From NCBI RefSeq assembly GCF_003148825.1, contig NZ_QGGZ01000001.1, forward strand, positions 248,001 to 312,000: DNA of 64,000 nt, given 5' to 3'. This DNA is from Streptomyces sp. CG 926 (lineage in GTDB: Bacteria > Actinomycetota > Actinomycetes > Streptomycetales > Streptomycetaceae). Below, one piece after another: positions 18,665 through 26,404 of this stretch; position 1 is the first letter of the stretch; every line of letters starts with the position of its first letter. Under the pieces are notes generated by a model. The model saw nothing but the letters and a program-made list of their open reading frames with translations. It was not told the origin of the DNA and made no database searches. A program made the translations under genes and the position numbers.

Positions 18665-20263
18665 TCAGAACCTTCGGCGGAGCCTCATCCCGAGCGGGCG
18701 GCCGTCCGGGTCCACGAGCACCCGGTGCAGCGGGGTGACGAGCATCCGCCGCGCCGTCCCGAGCTCCGGCCGGGCGTACCGGCGCAGCCGGCCCGGTGGC
18801 CGCGGGCCGTGGCGGCCGCCCTCGTACCAGGCGTCCAGCGCGGCGGCGCTCCGCGCGAAGAGTTCGAAAGCGGACACAGGGTCGCACAGTGCGTCGGTCG
18901 TCCCGGCATCGGTGTGCTCGGCCATGAGTTCCAGGCGCAGCTCGCGGGCGAAGACCCGCGCCCCGTCGCCGAGACCGCCGGGATCGGCCGGGCTCCGCGG
19001 GTCGGTGCGCTCGTCGTACACGACACAGCTCAGCTCGGAATCATGGGTCCAGGAACGGAGGTTGATGTTGTCCGAGCCGACGGAGGCCCATACGTCGTCG
19101 ATCACGCACGCCTTCGCGTGGACGTAGACGGGGGTTCCGGCCCGGTTCTCCAGGCCGTACACCGCGACCCGGTCGCCGCCGGCCTCGCGCAGCTCGTCCA
19201 GGGCCTTGACCCGCCCGATCAGGTTCATCGGCAGCGTCAGCGGACCGGTCTGCTCCGGGATCGTGGGGACGACCCCGATCAGCCGCAACCGCGGATGGCT
19301 GCGCAGTGCCCGGGCGAAGCAGTCCACCACCCGGGGCGACCACAGGTACTGGTCCTCCAGGTAGATCAGCGCCCGGGCCCGGCGCAGCGCCTTGGTGTAC
19401 CCCCGCGCGATGCTGCGCTCGCCGTCGGGGGCGAAGGGGTAGCCGCGCAGCAGCCGGTTCGGGTAGGTCCGCAGCAGCTGGACGGTGTGCGCGCCGCACC
19501 GCGCCGGGTCGGGGGTCTGTCGCGGCAGCGGGTCGGCGCTGGTGTCCTCACGGTGCGCGCGCTCCCGCAGCCGGGTGAGCGGGCTCCGGCTGAGCGGAGC
19601 CGGATCCTCCCACCGCTCGCGGAAGACGGCCTCGACGTCGCCGACGACCGGGCCGCGCAGGGCCAGCTGGAGGTCGTGCCACGGCGGGTGCGGCCCGTAG
19701 GCGGGGGCCAAGGGCAGTGACCGGCGGTCGCCGGCGTGCGTCGCGTCGTCGTTGCGGTTGCGACAGAGGTCGATGCCGCCGACGTAGGCGACATCCAGCT
19801 CGGGGCGGCCCGGGTGGCGCAGCACCACGAGTTTCTGGTGGTGGGAGCCGCCCGGTCGCACCCTCATGTCGAGCAGGCACTCGGCTCCGGCCTCCGCTAG
19901 CTCCTTGCCGAAGCGAAGGTTCTCCTCTTGGCTGAAGTGAAGACCGTCCAGATGGGAACGCCACAGCAGGCCCTTCACGACGACACCGCGCTCGGCCGCC
20001 CGGCACAGGACCGAGCCGATCTCCGTGCCGGGTCCGTCGAGCCGCTCGTCGGGGTCGCCGCGCCAGTCGGTGAACAGCAGCAGATCGCCCGGGCCCATCG
20101 CGCGGACGGCCGCCAGCAGCTCCGCGAAGTAGACGGCTCCGTGGACCAGGGGGCGTACGAGGTTCCCGCGGGACCAGGCCGCGCCGTCCGGGCGGCGCCG
20201 GTCCAGGCGCGTCGCCGGGTTGCCCCGCTCACCGGGTTCCAGAAGCCAGTCGGCACGGGTCAT
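18665..20263 (-). CDS. Phospholipase D-like (HKD) protein
   Basis: 532 residues from the ATG at 20263, which has GGAGGG 7 bases upstream. Two HKD half-sites are present: GGSHHQKLVVLRHPGRPELD (H-x-K...D) and TPVYVHAKACVIDDVWASVG with SDNINLRSWTHDSEL after it. Intervening parts (LIYLEDQYLWSPRVVDCFAR; LRLIGVVPTIPEQTG) match the PLD/cardiolipin-synthase superfamily. There is no signal peptide or clear membrane segment, so it is probably cytoplasmic or non-classically located. It could hydrolyse or transfer phosphatidyl groups; the substrate is unknown. Confidence 0.9.
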   Translation of the reverse strand: MTRADWLLEPGERGNPATRLDRRRPDGAAWSRGNLVRPLVHGAVYFAELLAAVRAMGPGDLLLFTDWRGDPDERLDGPGTEIGSVLCRAAERGVVVKGLLWRSHLDGLHFSQEENLRFGKELAEAGAECLLDMRVRPGGSHHQKLVVLRHPGRPELDVAYVGGIDLCRNRNDDATHAGDRRSLPLAPAYGPHPPWHDLQLALRGPVVGDVEAVFRERWEDPAPLSRSPLTRLRERAHREDTSADPLPRQTPDPARCGAHTVQLLRTYPNRLLRGYPFAPDGERSIARGYTKALRRARALIYLEDQYLWSPRVVDCFARALRSHPRLRLIGVVPTIPEQTGPLTLPMNLIGRVKALDELREAGGDRVAVYGLENRAGTPVYVHAKACVIDDVWASVGSDNINLRSWTHDSELSCVVYDERTDPRSPADPGGLGDGARVFARELRLELMAEHTDAGTTDALCDPVSAFELFARSAAALDAWYEGGRHGPRPPGRLRRYARPELGTARRMLVTPLHRVLVDPDGRPLGMRLRRRF

Positions 20264-20338
20264 CGCCCGACCCTCCGATCGCGCGATCGCGCTGGGGTAC
20301 CGCAGTCCCAGGCTAGCCGCGTCCGCGCGGCCGGGCCC

Positions 20339-20377
20339 CTCGGAAGGCCCGTCGGAAGGGCCCGTCGGAAGCGGCCC
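20339..20377. repeat. Short tandem repeat downstream of the presenilin-like gene
   Basis: About three imperfect 13-bp units of the type GTCGGAAGGGCCC lie directly past the stop codon (20379-20381) of the minus-strand intramembrane protease-like gene. Confidence 0.6.
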
Positions 20378-20378
20378 C

Positions 20379-21302
20379 TCAGCGCACCGGTTCGGCCTCG
20401 GCTCCACGGGCCGGGCCCACCCGGCCGGCGGCCCCACGGGTCGTGGCCGTCCCGCGGCGCGGCACGTCGGCCATCCGCCGCTCCGGGCCGCTCCGGCGCA
20501 GGTAGCGGTAGCCGAGGAAGGCCGCCGGGCCGAAGAACACCTGGGCCGGGACGAGGGTCGGCGCGTGATCGCCGATCGCGGCGAGGAGGTGCAGGGTGGC
20601 GACCGGGGTCACCGCGCCGAAGAGGGTGACCAGCGCGATCCCGGTCCGCAGCCCCCGCGTCCCGTACGCCTTGTAGGCGGTGGTGGTGAACAGCGCGTAC
20701 GCCAGCAGATCGCCCATGCCGACCACCGCCCCCAGGTCCTCGCCGATGCGCAGGCCCGCGGCGGGGGCGTACGGATACCCCTGGACGGCGTCGGACAGTT
20801 CCTGGGTGAGCGGGACGACCCAGGCGAAGAAGGCGTCGTACGCGGTGAGCGCGAGCAGGAACCACGCGACGTTCTTCAGCCGCATGCCGCCCTGCACGTT
20901 GAGGTTGGTGGCGGAGACCACGATCAGTACGACGACGACGCTGTTCGCCACCCAGTACGGCGGCGCGGTCTCGCCGAAGGCCAGGTGGCAGCCGAGCACG
21001 CTCGCGATCAGTACGGCGATCAGCGACCGGCGCAGTGGAGCGTTCCCGATCACGGGCTGGTAGCCGACGGACAGCCCGCCCGCGAAGACGAGGGCGAGCA
21101 CCACCGGCAGGACCGCTCCCGGCAGCGTCAGGTAGATGTACGGCAGTGCCAGGACGAAGCCCATCATCATGAAGATGTCGCTGCCGTTGAAGACGCCGAC
21201 GGGCGGTCTCGGCGTGCGTACGGCACGGAAGTACGCGATCGCGCCGGCGCACACACCGACCGCCAGGGCGAGGGTGACCGCGAGCTGGAAGAAGACGCTC
21301 AT
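20379..21302 (-). CDS. Predicted GxGD-type intramembrane aspartyl protease (presenilin/SPP-like)
   Basis: 307 residues, about eight to nine membrane segments, with a short charged C-terminal tail from residue 271. Three motifs in the right order suggest the presenilin/signal-peptide-peptidase fold: LALTAYDAFF (Tyr155-Asp156), AVVGMGDLLAY (Gly195-x-Gly197-Asp198) and FFGPAAFLGY (Pro259-Ala-Ala, in place of PAL). Both catalytic aspartates fall in hydrophobic stretches. The start overlaps the stop of the ligase gene (ATGA), so the two are translated together, and a 29-residue hydrophobic peptide is encoded at the head of the operon. The likely role is cleavage of that peptide within the membrane. 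A non-proteolytic membrane protein cannot be excluded. Confidence 0.6.
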   Translation of the reverse strand: MSVFFQLAVTLALAVGVCAGAIAYFRAVRTPRPPVGVFNGSDIFMMMGFVLALPYIYLTLPGAVLPVVLALVFAGGLSVGYQPVIGNAPLRRSLIAVLIASVLGCHLAFGETAPPYWVANSVVVVLIVVSATNLNVQGGMRLKNVAWFLLALTAYDAFFAWVVPLTQELSDAVQGYPYAPAAGLRIGEDLGAVVGMGDLLAYALFTTTAYKAYGTRGLRTGIALVTLFGAVTPVATLHLLAAIGDHAPTLVPAQVFFGPAAFLGYRYLRRSGPERRMADVPRRGTATTRGAAGRVGPARGAEAEPVR

Positions 21303-22714
21303 GCGTGGCTCCGGGTGAAGGTGTGCTCCAGCAGGTCGCAGCGGAGGGGGAAGAGGCGCGCGGCCTCCTCCTCGTCCACCGGTAGGACCGTGACGCGGGC
21401 ATCGACGGCCCGGGCGCGCAGCCGCTCGGTCACCTCCGCCTCGGTGACCTCCTTGGAGGCGACCTCCACGTGGAGCCGGCCGTCGGCGCCGACCTCCGCC
21501 CGGTGGCGCAGCGGGAACGGCAGGCCGGGGGTGCCGTCCAAGGCCTCCACGATGTCGCGCGGGGTCACGATGCCCTCGACGGTGCGGTGCAGCGCGCCGG
21601 CCTTGCCGAGGATGTGGGAGACGGCGGGTACGGCCGCCAGTTCGCATGCGGGCTCGCCCTCCAGGGTGCGGACCACGTCACCGGTGTTGTAGCGCAGGAC
21701 CGGCATGCACTCCCGGTAGGGGAAGTAGGGGGTGATCGTGAGTTCGCCGAGCCGACCGGGGCCGGCGGGCTCGCCGGTCTCCAGGTCGAGGACCTCGGTG
21801 TAGCCCATGTTGGGGTCGATGTGGAGATGCCGCTCGCTGCACGTGCGGCCGCCGACCGGGAGCAGTTCGGTCATGCCGAAGGCGTCCCCCACGGTCTTGG
21901 CGCCGAAGGTCTCGCGTAGCGCGTCCGACAGGCTCCGCGACAGCATCTCCCCGCCGGCGTAGATCGCGCGCAGCGCGAAGTCCTCCGGTCCGTGGCCGCG
22001 TCGCCGGGCGGCGGTGACCATCTGCCCGAGGTAGCTGGGGTTGCCGGTGAGGATGGTGGGCCGGGTGCCCCCGCCCGCGGCCAGCAGGTGCTCGACGGAC
22101 TCGTCCGGCGGGACCTGTCCCACGACGTGGCAGGAGGCGTTGGCGAGCCGACACACCTCCACGTCCTCCTGCACGGCGGCCGTCGCCCGGGAGCTGAGGT
22201 TGATCTGCATCCGGTCGCCGGGCCCGAGGTCGCCGCGCAACACCAGGGACAGGGCGATCAGTGCGGGCCACAGCTCCATCTCGTAGCGGGAGAGCCAGAT
22301 CTGCACGGGGCGGCCGGTGGTGCCGGTCGTCTGGGTCGCCAGGTAGGGGGCGCCGCACAGGAAGTCGGCGGGGCGTTCGACGAGGTCGGCCTTGCGGGTC
22401 ACCGGGATCCGGGTGAGCGTCCGGGCGGTGACGCCGTCGAGGTCGATGCCTGCGAGCCGCTCCCGGTAGAACGGGGAGCTCTTGGCGAGCCTGCGCACGG
22501 TCCGCCGGAGCGCGCGGTCCTGCAGGTCCCGACGCTCGTCGGGATCGGCGAACGGCCCGTCGGCCAGTTCGTCGACGTCGTCGCCCAGCGACCCGAACTC
22601 CTCCAACGTGCGCAGGGCGTCGGCGACCAGCCGCTCGACGGCCCGTACGTTCAGCCGCCGGCCGAACACCATCGCCATGGCCACCCGTACCTGGCGGACA
22701 CCGGTCTCCAGCAC
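21299..22714 (-). CDS. PaaK-like adenylate-forming ligase
   Basis: 471 residues from a GTG at 22714 with GGGAGG 6 bases upstream. It belongs to the phenylacetate-CoA-ligase branch of the ANL superfamily: ATP loop TQTTGTTGRPVQIWLS, second core motif AFGMTELLPVGG, and RYNTGDVVRTLEG, followed by a C-terminal ferredoxin-like subdomain (GIVTPRDIVEALDGTPGLPF). The hinge motif is atypical (ILGKAGALHRTVEG instead of GRxxD). It should form an acyl- or aminoacyl-adenylate. In this operon it could activate the peptide C terminus or load a carboxylic acid onto the peptide. No phenylacetate catabolic genes are nearby. Confidence 0.8.
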   Translation of the reverse strand: MLETGVRQVRVAMAMVFGRRLNVRAVERLVADALRTLEEFGSLGDDVDELADGPFADPDERRDLQDRALRRTVRRLAKSSPFYRERLAGIDLDGVTARTLTRIPVTRKADLVERPADFLCGAPYLATQTTGTTGRPVQIWLSRYEMELWPALIALSLVLRGDLGPGDRMQINLSSRATAAVQEDVEVCRLANASCHVVGQVPPDESVEHLLAAGGGTRPTILTGNPSYLGQMVTAARRRGHGPEDFALRAIYAGGEMLSRSLSDALRETFGAKTVGDAFGMTELLPVGGRTCSERHLHIDPNMGYTEVLDLETGEPAGPGRLGELTITPYFPYRECMPVLRYNTGDVVRTLEGEPACELAAVPAVSHILGKAGALHRTVEGIVTPRDIVEALDGTPGLPFPLRHRAEVGADGRLHVEVASKEVTEAEVTERLRARAVDARVTVLPVDEEEAARLFPLRCDLLEHTFTRSHA

Positions 22715-22738
22715 TCGTACCTCCCTGGGGCGTGGCGA

Positions 22739-22770
22739 AGGGGTGGGGGCGACGCGCCGCCCCCACCCCT
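22739..22770 (-). terminator. Hairpin between peptide gene and ligase gene (attenuator)
   Basis: AGGGGTGGGGGCG (22739-22751) pairs perfectly with CGCCCCCACCCCT (22758-22770) around a 6-base loop. It is 10 bp past the stop of the 29-residue peptide and 24 bp before the ligase start. Such partial terminators after a precursor gene raise peptide yield over the downstream enzymes. Confidence 0.75.
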
Positions 22771-22780
22771 CACTTCTTCG

Positions 22781-22870
22781 TCAGCTGGCGGAACAGGTGG
22801 AGAAGAAGACCGCCGTCATGGCGCCCATGACGTACTTGAACTGCTTGGCGCTCGTCTTGATCGCACTCAT
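22781..22870 (-). CDS. 29-residue cationic-hydrophobic peptide, probable precursor or signal peptide
   Basis: The start ATG at 22870 has AAGGAGG with a 6-base spacing, the best ribosome site seen in the window. The product begins MSAIKTSAKQ (Lys5, Lys9), continues FKYVMGAMTA (Lys12, then hydrophobic) and ends VFFSTCSAS, with a single Cys26 near the C terminus. Net charge is about +3, with one short hydrophobic stretch (residues 13-23) able to insert in a membrane. It resembles no peptide I know. A strong hairpin separates it from an adenylate-forming ligase and a presenilin-like protease, which suggests that it is a highly made substrate of both. Confidence 0.75.
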   Translation of the reverse strand: MSAIKTSAKQFKYVMGAMTAVFFSTCSAS

Positions 22871-23109
22871 CGGATCCTCCTTGTTCGTTCCGGGCGGACG
22901 GTCCGTCGGGCTCCCGCGAAGTCGCCGTAACGTTCCGTCACTTGGACAAGAAGACAATGGCGCGATCGCAATGCACGGGCAATGATCTGGTCCATTCAAC
23001 GGACCGGTGAACGGGGGACGGCACCAGCGATACCTCCGACGAGCCGGTACGAACGGGGAGTTCTGGTTCCGTCCGACCGATGGGGCCAGGCGTGAAAGGG
23101 GGACCGCCC
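22871..23109. promoter_or_regulatory. Divergent promoter region between peptide operon and IclR-type regulator
   Basis: A 239-bp gap. Its main feature is the near-perfect palindrome GGTCCATTCAACGGACC (22989-23005; arms GGTCCATT and AACGGACC, one mismatch), 119 bp before the peptide start and 105 bp before the regulator start. This is a plausible site for the divergent IclR-type protein. No confident -35/-10 pair was found. Confidence 0.55.
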
Positions 23110-23904
23110 ATGGCCAGATCCGGCACAGAGGGGCGGGGCGTACTGGAAGGTGCCTTCGCGTTGATGGAGGTGCTCGCGGAGGGAGAGGAGGTCGGGCTGA
23201 CCCGCCTGGCCACCGACGCGGAACTACCGAAGGCCACCGCCCACCGGCTACTGGGGCAGCTGGTCGCGCTGGGTGCGGTGCAGAGCCGCTCCGGCCGCTA
23301 CCGGCTCGGGGCGCGGGCCTTCCGGCTGGGGCAGGCGTGGCACCCGGCGCGGGCGCTGCGCGCGGCATCGGCCCTGCCGCTGCGTGAGCTCGCCTCCGCG
23401 AACGGCCGGCTGAGCCTCAGCCTGTCGGTGGCGGAGGCGGGACGGACGATCGTGGTCGCTGGTCTGCGCGGCGAGGTGGACGACGTGCTTCCGCTGAGGT
23501 CGGGCGTCGTACTGCCCCCCGGAAGCGCGGCCGAGCTGATCCTGGCGGCCTCGGCCCCGGTGGGCGACCCGCCCGAGGGGCGGACGGCCTCCTCGTGGGC
23601 CCGCGAGGTCGCGCAGGTCAGGGAGCGGGGGCTCGCCTTCGAGTACGGGCAGTGCGTGAGCACCCTCTCGTGCGTGTCGGCGCCGATCCTGTCCGCGTCG
23701 GGGCAGGTGGTCGCCGCTGTGGCGGCGACCAGCCTCGACCCACGGCAGACCGCATCGCTGGGCGAGTCCGTGGCCCGCGCCGCGGCGATGATCAGCGCGA
23801 ACCTGGCCCGCCGGCCGGCCACCGCGGCCCGGTCCCACGGCGAGCGGCCGTCCCACCCTCCGGGCCCGCGCGCCCCGCACCCGGTCCTGGCGGGTCCGCA
23901 CTAG
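23110..23904 (+). CDS. IclR-type transcriptional regulator
   Basis: 264 residues from the ATG at 23110, with GGGGGA upstream. The N-terminal winged helix reads GVLEGAFALMEVLAEGEEVG, LTRLATDAELPKATAHRLLG, QLVALGAVQSRSGRYRLGAR, typical of IclR. The effector part (AGLRGEVDDVLPLRSGVVLP; GLAFEYGQCVSTLSCVSAPI; LSASGQVVAAVAATSL) matches the IclR ligand domain but is a little short, and its C-terminal tail is rich in Pro/His/Arg. It is divergent from the peptide-ligase-protease operon and is its likely regulator. It ends in TAG, followed by a repeat-family element and a hairpin. Confidence 0.88.
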   Translation: MARSGTEGRGVLEGAFALMEVLAEGEEVGLTRLATDAELPKATAHRLLGQLVALGAVQSRSGRYRLGARAFRLGQAWHPARALRAASALPLRELASANGRLSLSLSVAEAGRTIVVAGLRGEVDDVLPLRSGVVLPPGSAAELILAASAPVGDPPEGRTASSWAREVAQVRERGLAFEYGQCVSTLSCVSAPILSASGQVVAAVAATSLDPRQTASLGESVARAAAMISANLARRPATAARSHGERPSHPPGPRAPHPVLAGPH

Positions 23905-23930
23905 GCCGTCTCTTCCGGATCTTGCCGGGC
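23904..23930. repeat. Palindromic repeat family, member B (one arm)
   Basis: GGCCGTCTCTTCCGGATC followed by TTGCCGGGC begins on the last base of the IclR-gene TAG. It matches one arm of the elements at 12244-12304 and 31536-31601 at most positions. Here the second arm is not preserved. Confidence 0.65.
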
Positions 23931-23942
23931 CCGGGCGACGAG

Positions 23943-23972
23943 GGGCCGTTCCGGAGTCCTCCGGAACGGCCC
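23943..23972 (+). terminator. Hairpin terminator after the IclR-type gene
   Basis: GGGCCGTTCCGGAG (23943-23956) and CTCCGGAACGGCCC (23959-23972) form a perfect 14-bp stem with a 2-base loop. The rest of the 349-bp gap to the convergent methyltransferase has no gene. A second, weaker hairpin of similar sequence at about 24220-24247 (GGGCGCTTCGGA with TCCGGAGCGGCCC) could end the methyltransferase transcript. Confidence 0.7.
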
Positions 23973-24253
23973 TGTCCGCCGCCGAAATGCCGACGGAGGG
24001 TGACCGCGCCGTCGACGGACTCGGCGCGATCGCGAATTTCCTGCGGCTGCCGTCCACCCGTGGTGGTCCGTGATCCTGATCGCCGTCGGTCCGTCCGTGG
24101 TCCGGGCGCTGTGCGCGGTCACGCGACGGGAGGCGGACGCCGGCACGACCACCTGACCTGGGCCTGAGCGGCCCGAGCGGGGCCGAGCGGGCCTGAGCCG
24201 GCCTGCGGCGGGATCGATGGGGCGCTTCGGAACACTCCGGAGCGGCCCGTCGG

Positions 24254-25039
24254 TCATGCCGTGCGCCGGCCCCGTGCGGCCCAGGCCCGCGCCCGCAGCT
24301 CGATCGAGCCGTCCGCCGCCCGGGGCAGCGTCGACCGCAACCGCTCGCGCAGCTCCGCGCGACGCTCCTGCGGCAGGGAGGCCACGTAGGCCGGCGCCGG
24401 CCCCTGCCCGCCCAGGAACGGCTGCCAGAAGTCGTCGAAACCCGAGAACCGGGTGGGGACACCGATCGCGTCCACCTCGACGCCCTCCAGCCCCGCGCCG
24501 ACCAGCAGCTCCCTCATCGGCGCCCGTCCGCACAGCGGAAACCTGACGGCCTCGTCCAGGGCCCGGGCGTCCGGATCCAGGGCGGACGCGGCGTCCCAGA
24601 ATGCGCGGATGGTCTCCATACCGCCCTCCTCGAAGTCCCAGACGTACGCCGCCACCAGCCCCCCGGGCCGGACCGCACGCACCATCTCGGCCGCCGCGCG
24701 GGGCGGGTCCGGCACGAAGTTCAGCACGAGCCCGCTGACGGCGACCGACGCGGTGGCGTCGGCGAAGGGCAGGTTCACCGCGTCGGCCAGGGCGAAGTGC
24801 GCCCGCGGGTCGGTGACGGTCCTCCGTGCGTACTGCACGTAGCCGGGGGACGGATCGATGCCGACGACGGTCTCCGGTTCGGCAAGATCCAGCACGGCCT
24901 GCGTCACCGCACCCGTGCCGCACCCGATGTCGCGCCAGCTCCCCCCAGGAGCCGCGTCCAGCAGGCTGACGAAGCGGCGTGCCACCGAGCGGCTCCATCG
25001 CCCCACATACGGCTCGTACGCCTCACCAGCCACCCACAT
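24254..25039 (-). CDS. Class I SAM-dependent methyltransferase
   Basis: 261 residues from the ATG at 25039. The Rossmann SAM motif is SWRDIGCGTGAVTQAVLDLA, followed by VGIDPSPGYVQYARRTV (motif with the acidic residue for the ribose), HFALADAVNLPFADATASVA and RPGGLVAAYVWDF, as in UbiE/Methyltransf_11 proteins. The N terminus MWVAGEAYEPYVGRWSR is shared with a group of actinobacterial methyltransferases. The substrate is unknown. It is a single gene, upstream of which lies tRNA-Pro on the same strand. Confidence 0.88.
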   Translation of the reverse strand: MWVAGEAYEPYVGRWSRSVARRFVSLLDAAPGGSWRDIGCGTGAVTQAVLDLAEPETVVGIDPSPGYVQYARRTVTDPRAHFALADAVNLPFADATASVAVSGLVLNFVPDPPRAAAEMVRAVRPGGLVAAYVWDFEEGGMETIRAFWDAASALDPDARALDEAVRFPLCGRAPMRELLVGAGLEGVEVDAIGVPTRFSGFDDFWQPFLGGQGPAPAYVASLPQERRAELRERLRSTLPRAADGSIELRARAWAARGRRTA

Positions 25040-25178
25040 CGGCCCATGCCTCTCCGGAAGACCACCCCCTGGAGCCATCCTGCCGCGCCGGCGTCCCGGC
25101 CGCAGGGAACCCACCGGCGCCGGACCGGCGCGTGCCCGACTCCCTCGCGCCCCCACGGCCACACCCCCAGGACACACG

Positions 25179-25213
25179 AAAAGGCCGCTCCCTCAGAGAT
25201 GAGAGAACGGCCT
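25179..25213 (-). terminator. Intrinsic terminator of tRNA-Pro
   Basis: On the minus strand GGCCGTTCTC pairs with GGGAGCGGCC (two G-T/mismatch positions) and is followed by TTTTC. It lies 20 bp past the tRNA 3' end and is one of the few canonical hairpin-plus-T-run terminators in the window. Confidence 0.75.
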
Positions 25214-25233
25214 CCGACGTGCACAAAGCACAG

Positions 25234-25307
<74 letters not shown>

Positions 25308-25423
25308 ATGCGCGCTGACCTGGGGTTTCCCCTGGTTGAACGCGCAGGAGAACGATACCGCACTTCGTGGGGTGGTTGCGCGCACCTTTCGGCCTCCGGG
25401 TCCGCGCGGCCCGGTGGCGGCCT

Positions 25424-25786
25424 TCAGCCCGCGGCGCCGCTCAGCTCCGGATGGGCGGCGATCAGGCGCTTGGGGGCCGCCTGGAGCCAGGAGTCGGTCA
25501 GGATGGAGCGCAGCTCGGCCTCGTTCGTCACGGCCGCGAGCCGGACCCGGATCCAGGCGTAGTTGTCGTCGTGGCCGGCGCGCAGGAAGAATTTCTCCGG
25601 CTCGGCCGCGATCAGCTCCGCCCGGTCCTCCTTCGGACACTTCACCCCGATCGTGCTGTCGTCGTCGGCCAGCGAGACGAAGATCTTCCCGCCGACCCGG
25701 AAGGTCGGCATGCCCCAGGCGAGCTTCTCCGTGCTGTCCGGGAGCGACAGTGCGATCAGTCGGACGTCCTGCGCGGTTGTGGCCAT
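25424..25786 (-). CDS. MmcQ/YjbR family protein
   Basis: 120 residues from the ATG at 25786. The sequence ALSLPDSTEKLAWGMPTFRV, GGKIFVSLADDDSTIGVKCP and AGHDDNYAWIRVRLAAV has the MmcQ/YjbR (CyaY-like, DUF419) pattern, including the conserved W-x-x-P and NYAWIRV stretch. Members have a double-wing fold; a DNA-binding role has been proposed, but function is not established. Single gene. Confidence 0.88.
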   Translation of the reverse strand: MATTAQDVRLIALSLPDSTEKLAWGMPTFRVGGKIFVSLADDDSTIGVKCPKEDRAELIAAEPEKFFLRAGHDDNYAWIRVRLAAVTNEAELRSILTDSWLQAAPKRLIAAHPELSGAAG

Positions 25787-25858
25787 CCCCGTGGCTCCTC
25801 TCCAGCCTCCGCCGAACCCTCGTCCGGCGACCGTAGCGCGCGCCGCCGACAATCGCGC

Positions 25859-26404
25859 TCACCCCCGCCGGTCCTCCCGCTCGTGCACCAGGGCCACCAG
25901 TTCCGCCGCGAGGGCCTTCACGGTGGCGAGTCCCTCCGTACCCCACCGCCGGGGCACCACGTCCACCGCGCACACCGTGCCCAGGACGATCCCGCGCCGG
26001 TCCGTCAGCGGTGCGCCCACGTACGAGCGCACCCCGCTCTCGTCCACCACCACGTTGCCCGCGAAGCGCGCGAAGTCCCGTACGTCCTCCAGGACCAGCG
26101 CCCGCCGCCGCACCACCACGTGCGGGCAGTAGCCGTGGTCCCGGGCCAGTACCCGCGCCGGGTAGCCGCTCGCCGCGGCCTGTGCGCCATGGTGCAGCCC
26201 GGCGAAGAACTGGCGTTCCTCGCCGACGAAGTTGACCCCCGCGTACGGTGCGCCGAGGGCGTCGGCGACGCGTCGTGCGAAGGCGTCCAGTTCGGTGTCC
26301 GTCCGCTCCCCCAGGCCCAGCTCGCGCAGCCGGACGGCGCGTGCGGGTGCCTCCCGGTCGACCGGTGTGAGCAGCAGGTGTCCGGTCGATTCGTAGTACG
26401 TCAT
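25859..26404 (-). CDS. GAF-domain protein coupled to the cvn conservon
   Basis: 181 residues from the ATG at 26404, which overlaps the stop of the CvnD gene (ATGA). One GAF domain occupies most of the protein: TELDAFARRVADALGAPYAG, VNFVGEERQFFAGLHHGAQA, HGYCPHVVVRRRALVLEDV, SYVGAPLTDRRGIVLGTVCA. The GxxxxHxYC-type stretch (DHGYCPHVVV) could bind a cofactor, but this cannot be decided. Its coupling to cvnABCD suggests that it works as an input or output module of that G-protein system. Confidence 0.85.
   Translation of the reverse strand: MTYYESTGHLLLTPVDREAPARAVRLRELGLGERTDTELDAFARRVADALGAPYAGVNFVGEERQFFAGLHHGAQAAASGYPARVLARDHGYCPHVVVRRRALVLEDVRDFARFAGNVVVDESGVRSYVGAPLTDRRGIVLGTVCAVDVVPRRWGTEGLATVKALAAELVALVHEREDRRG

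Noticed and set aside
21299..22714. Ligase considered as phenylacetate-CoA ligase of aromatic degradation
   Set aside because: No paa catabolic genes are nearby, the hinge motif is atypical and the gene is coupled to a peptide and a membrane protease-like gene.
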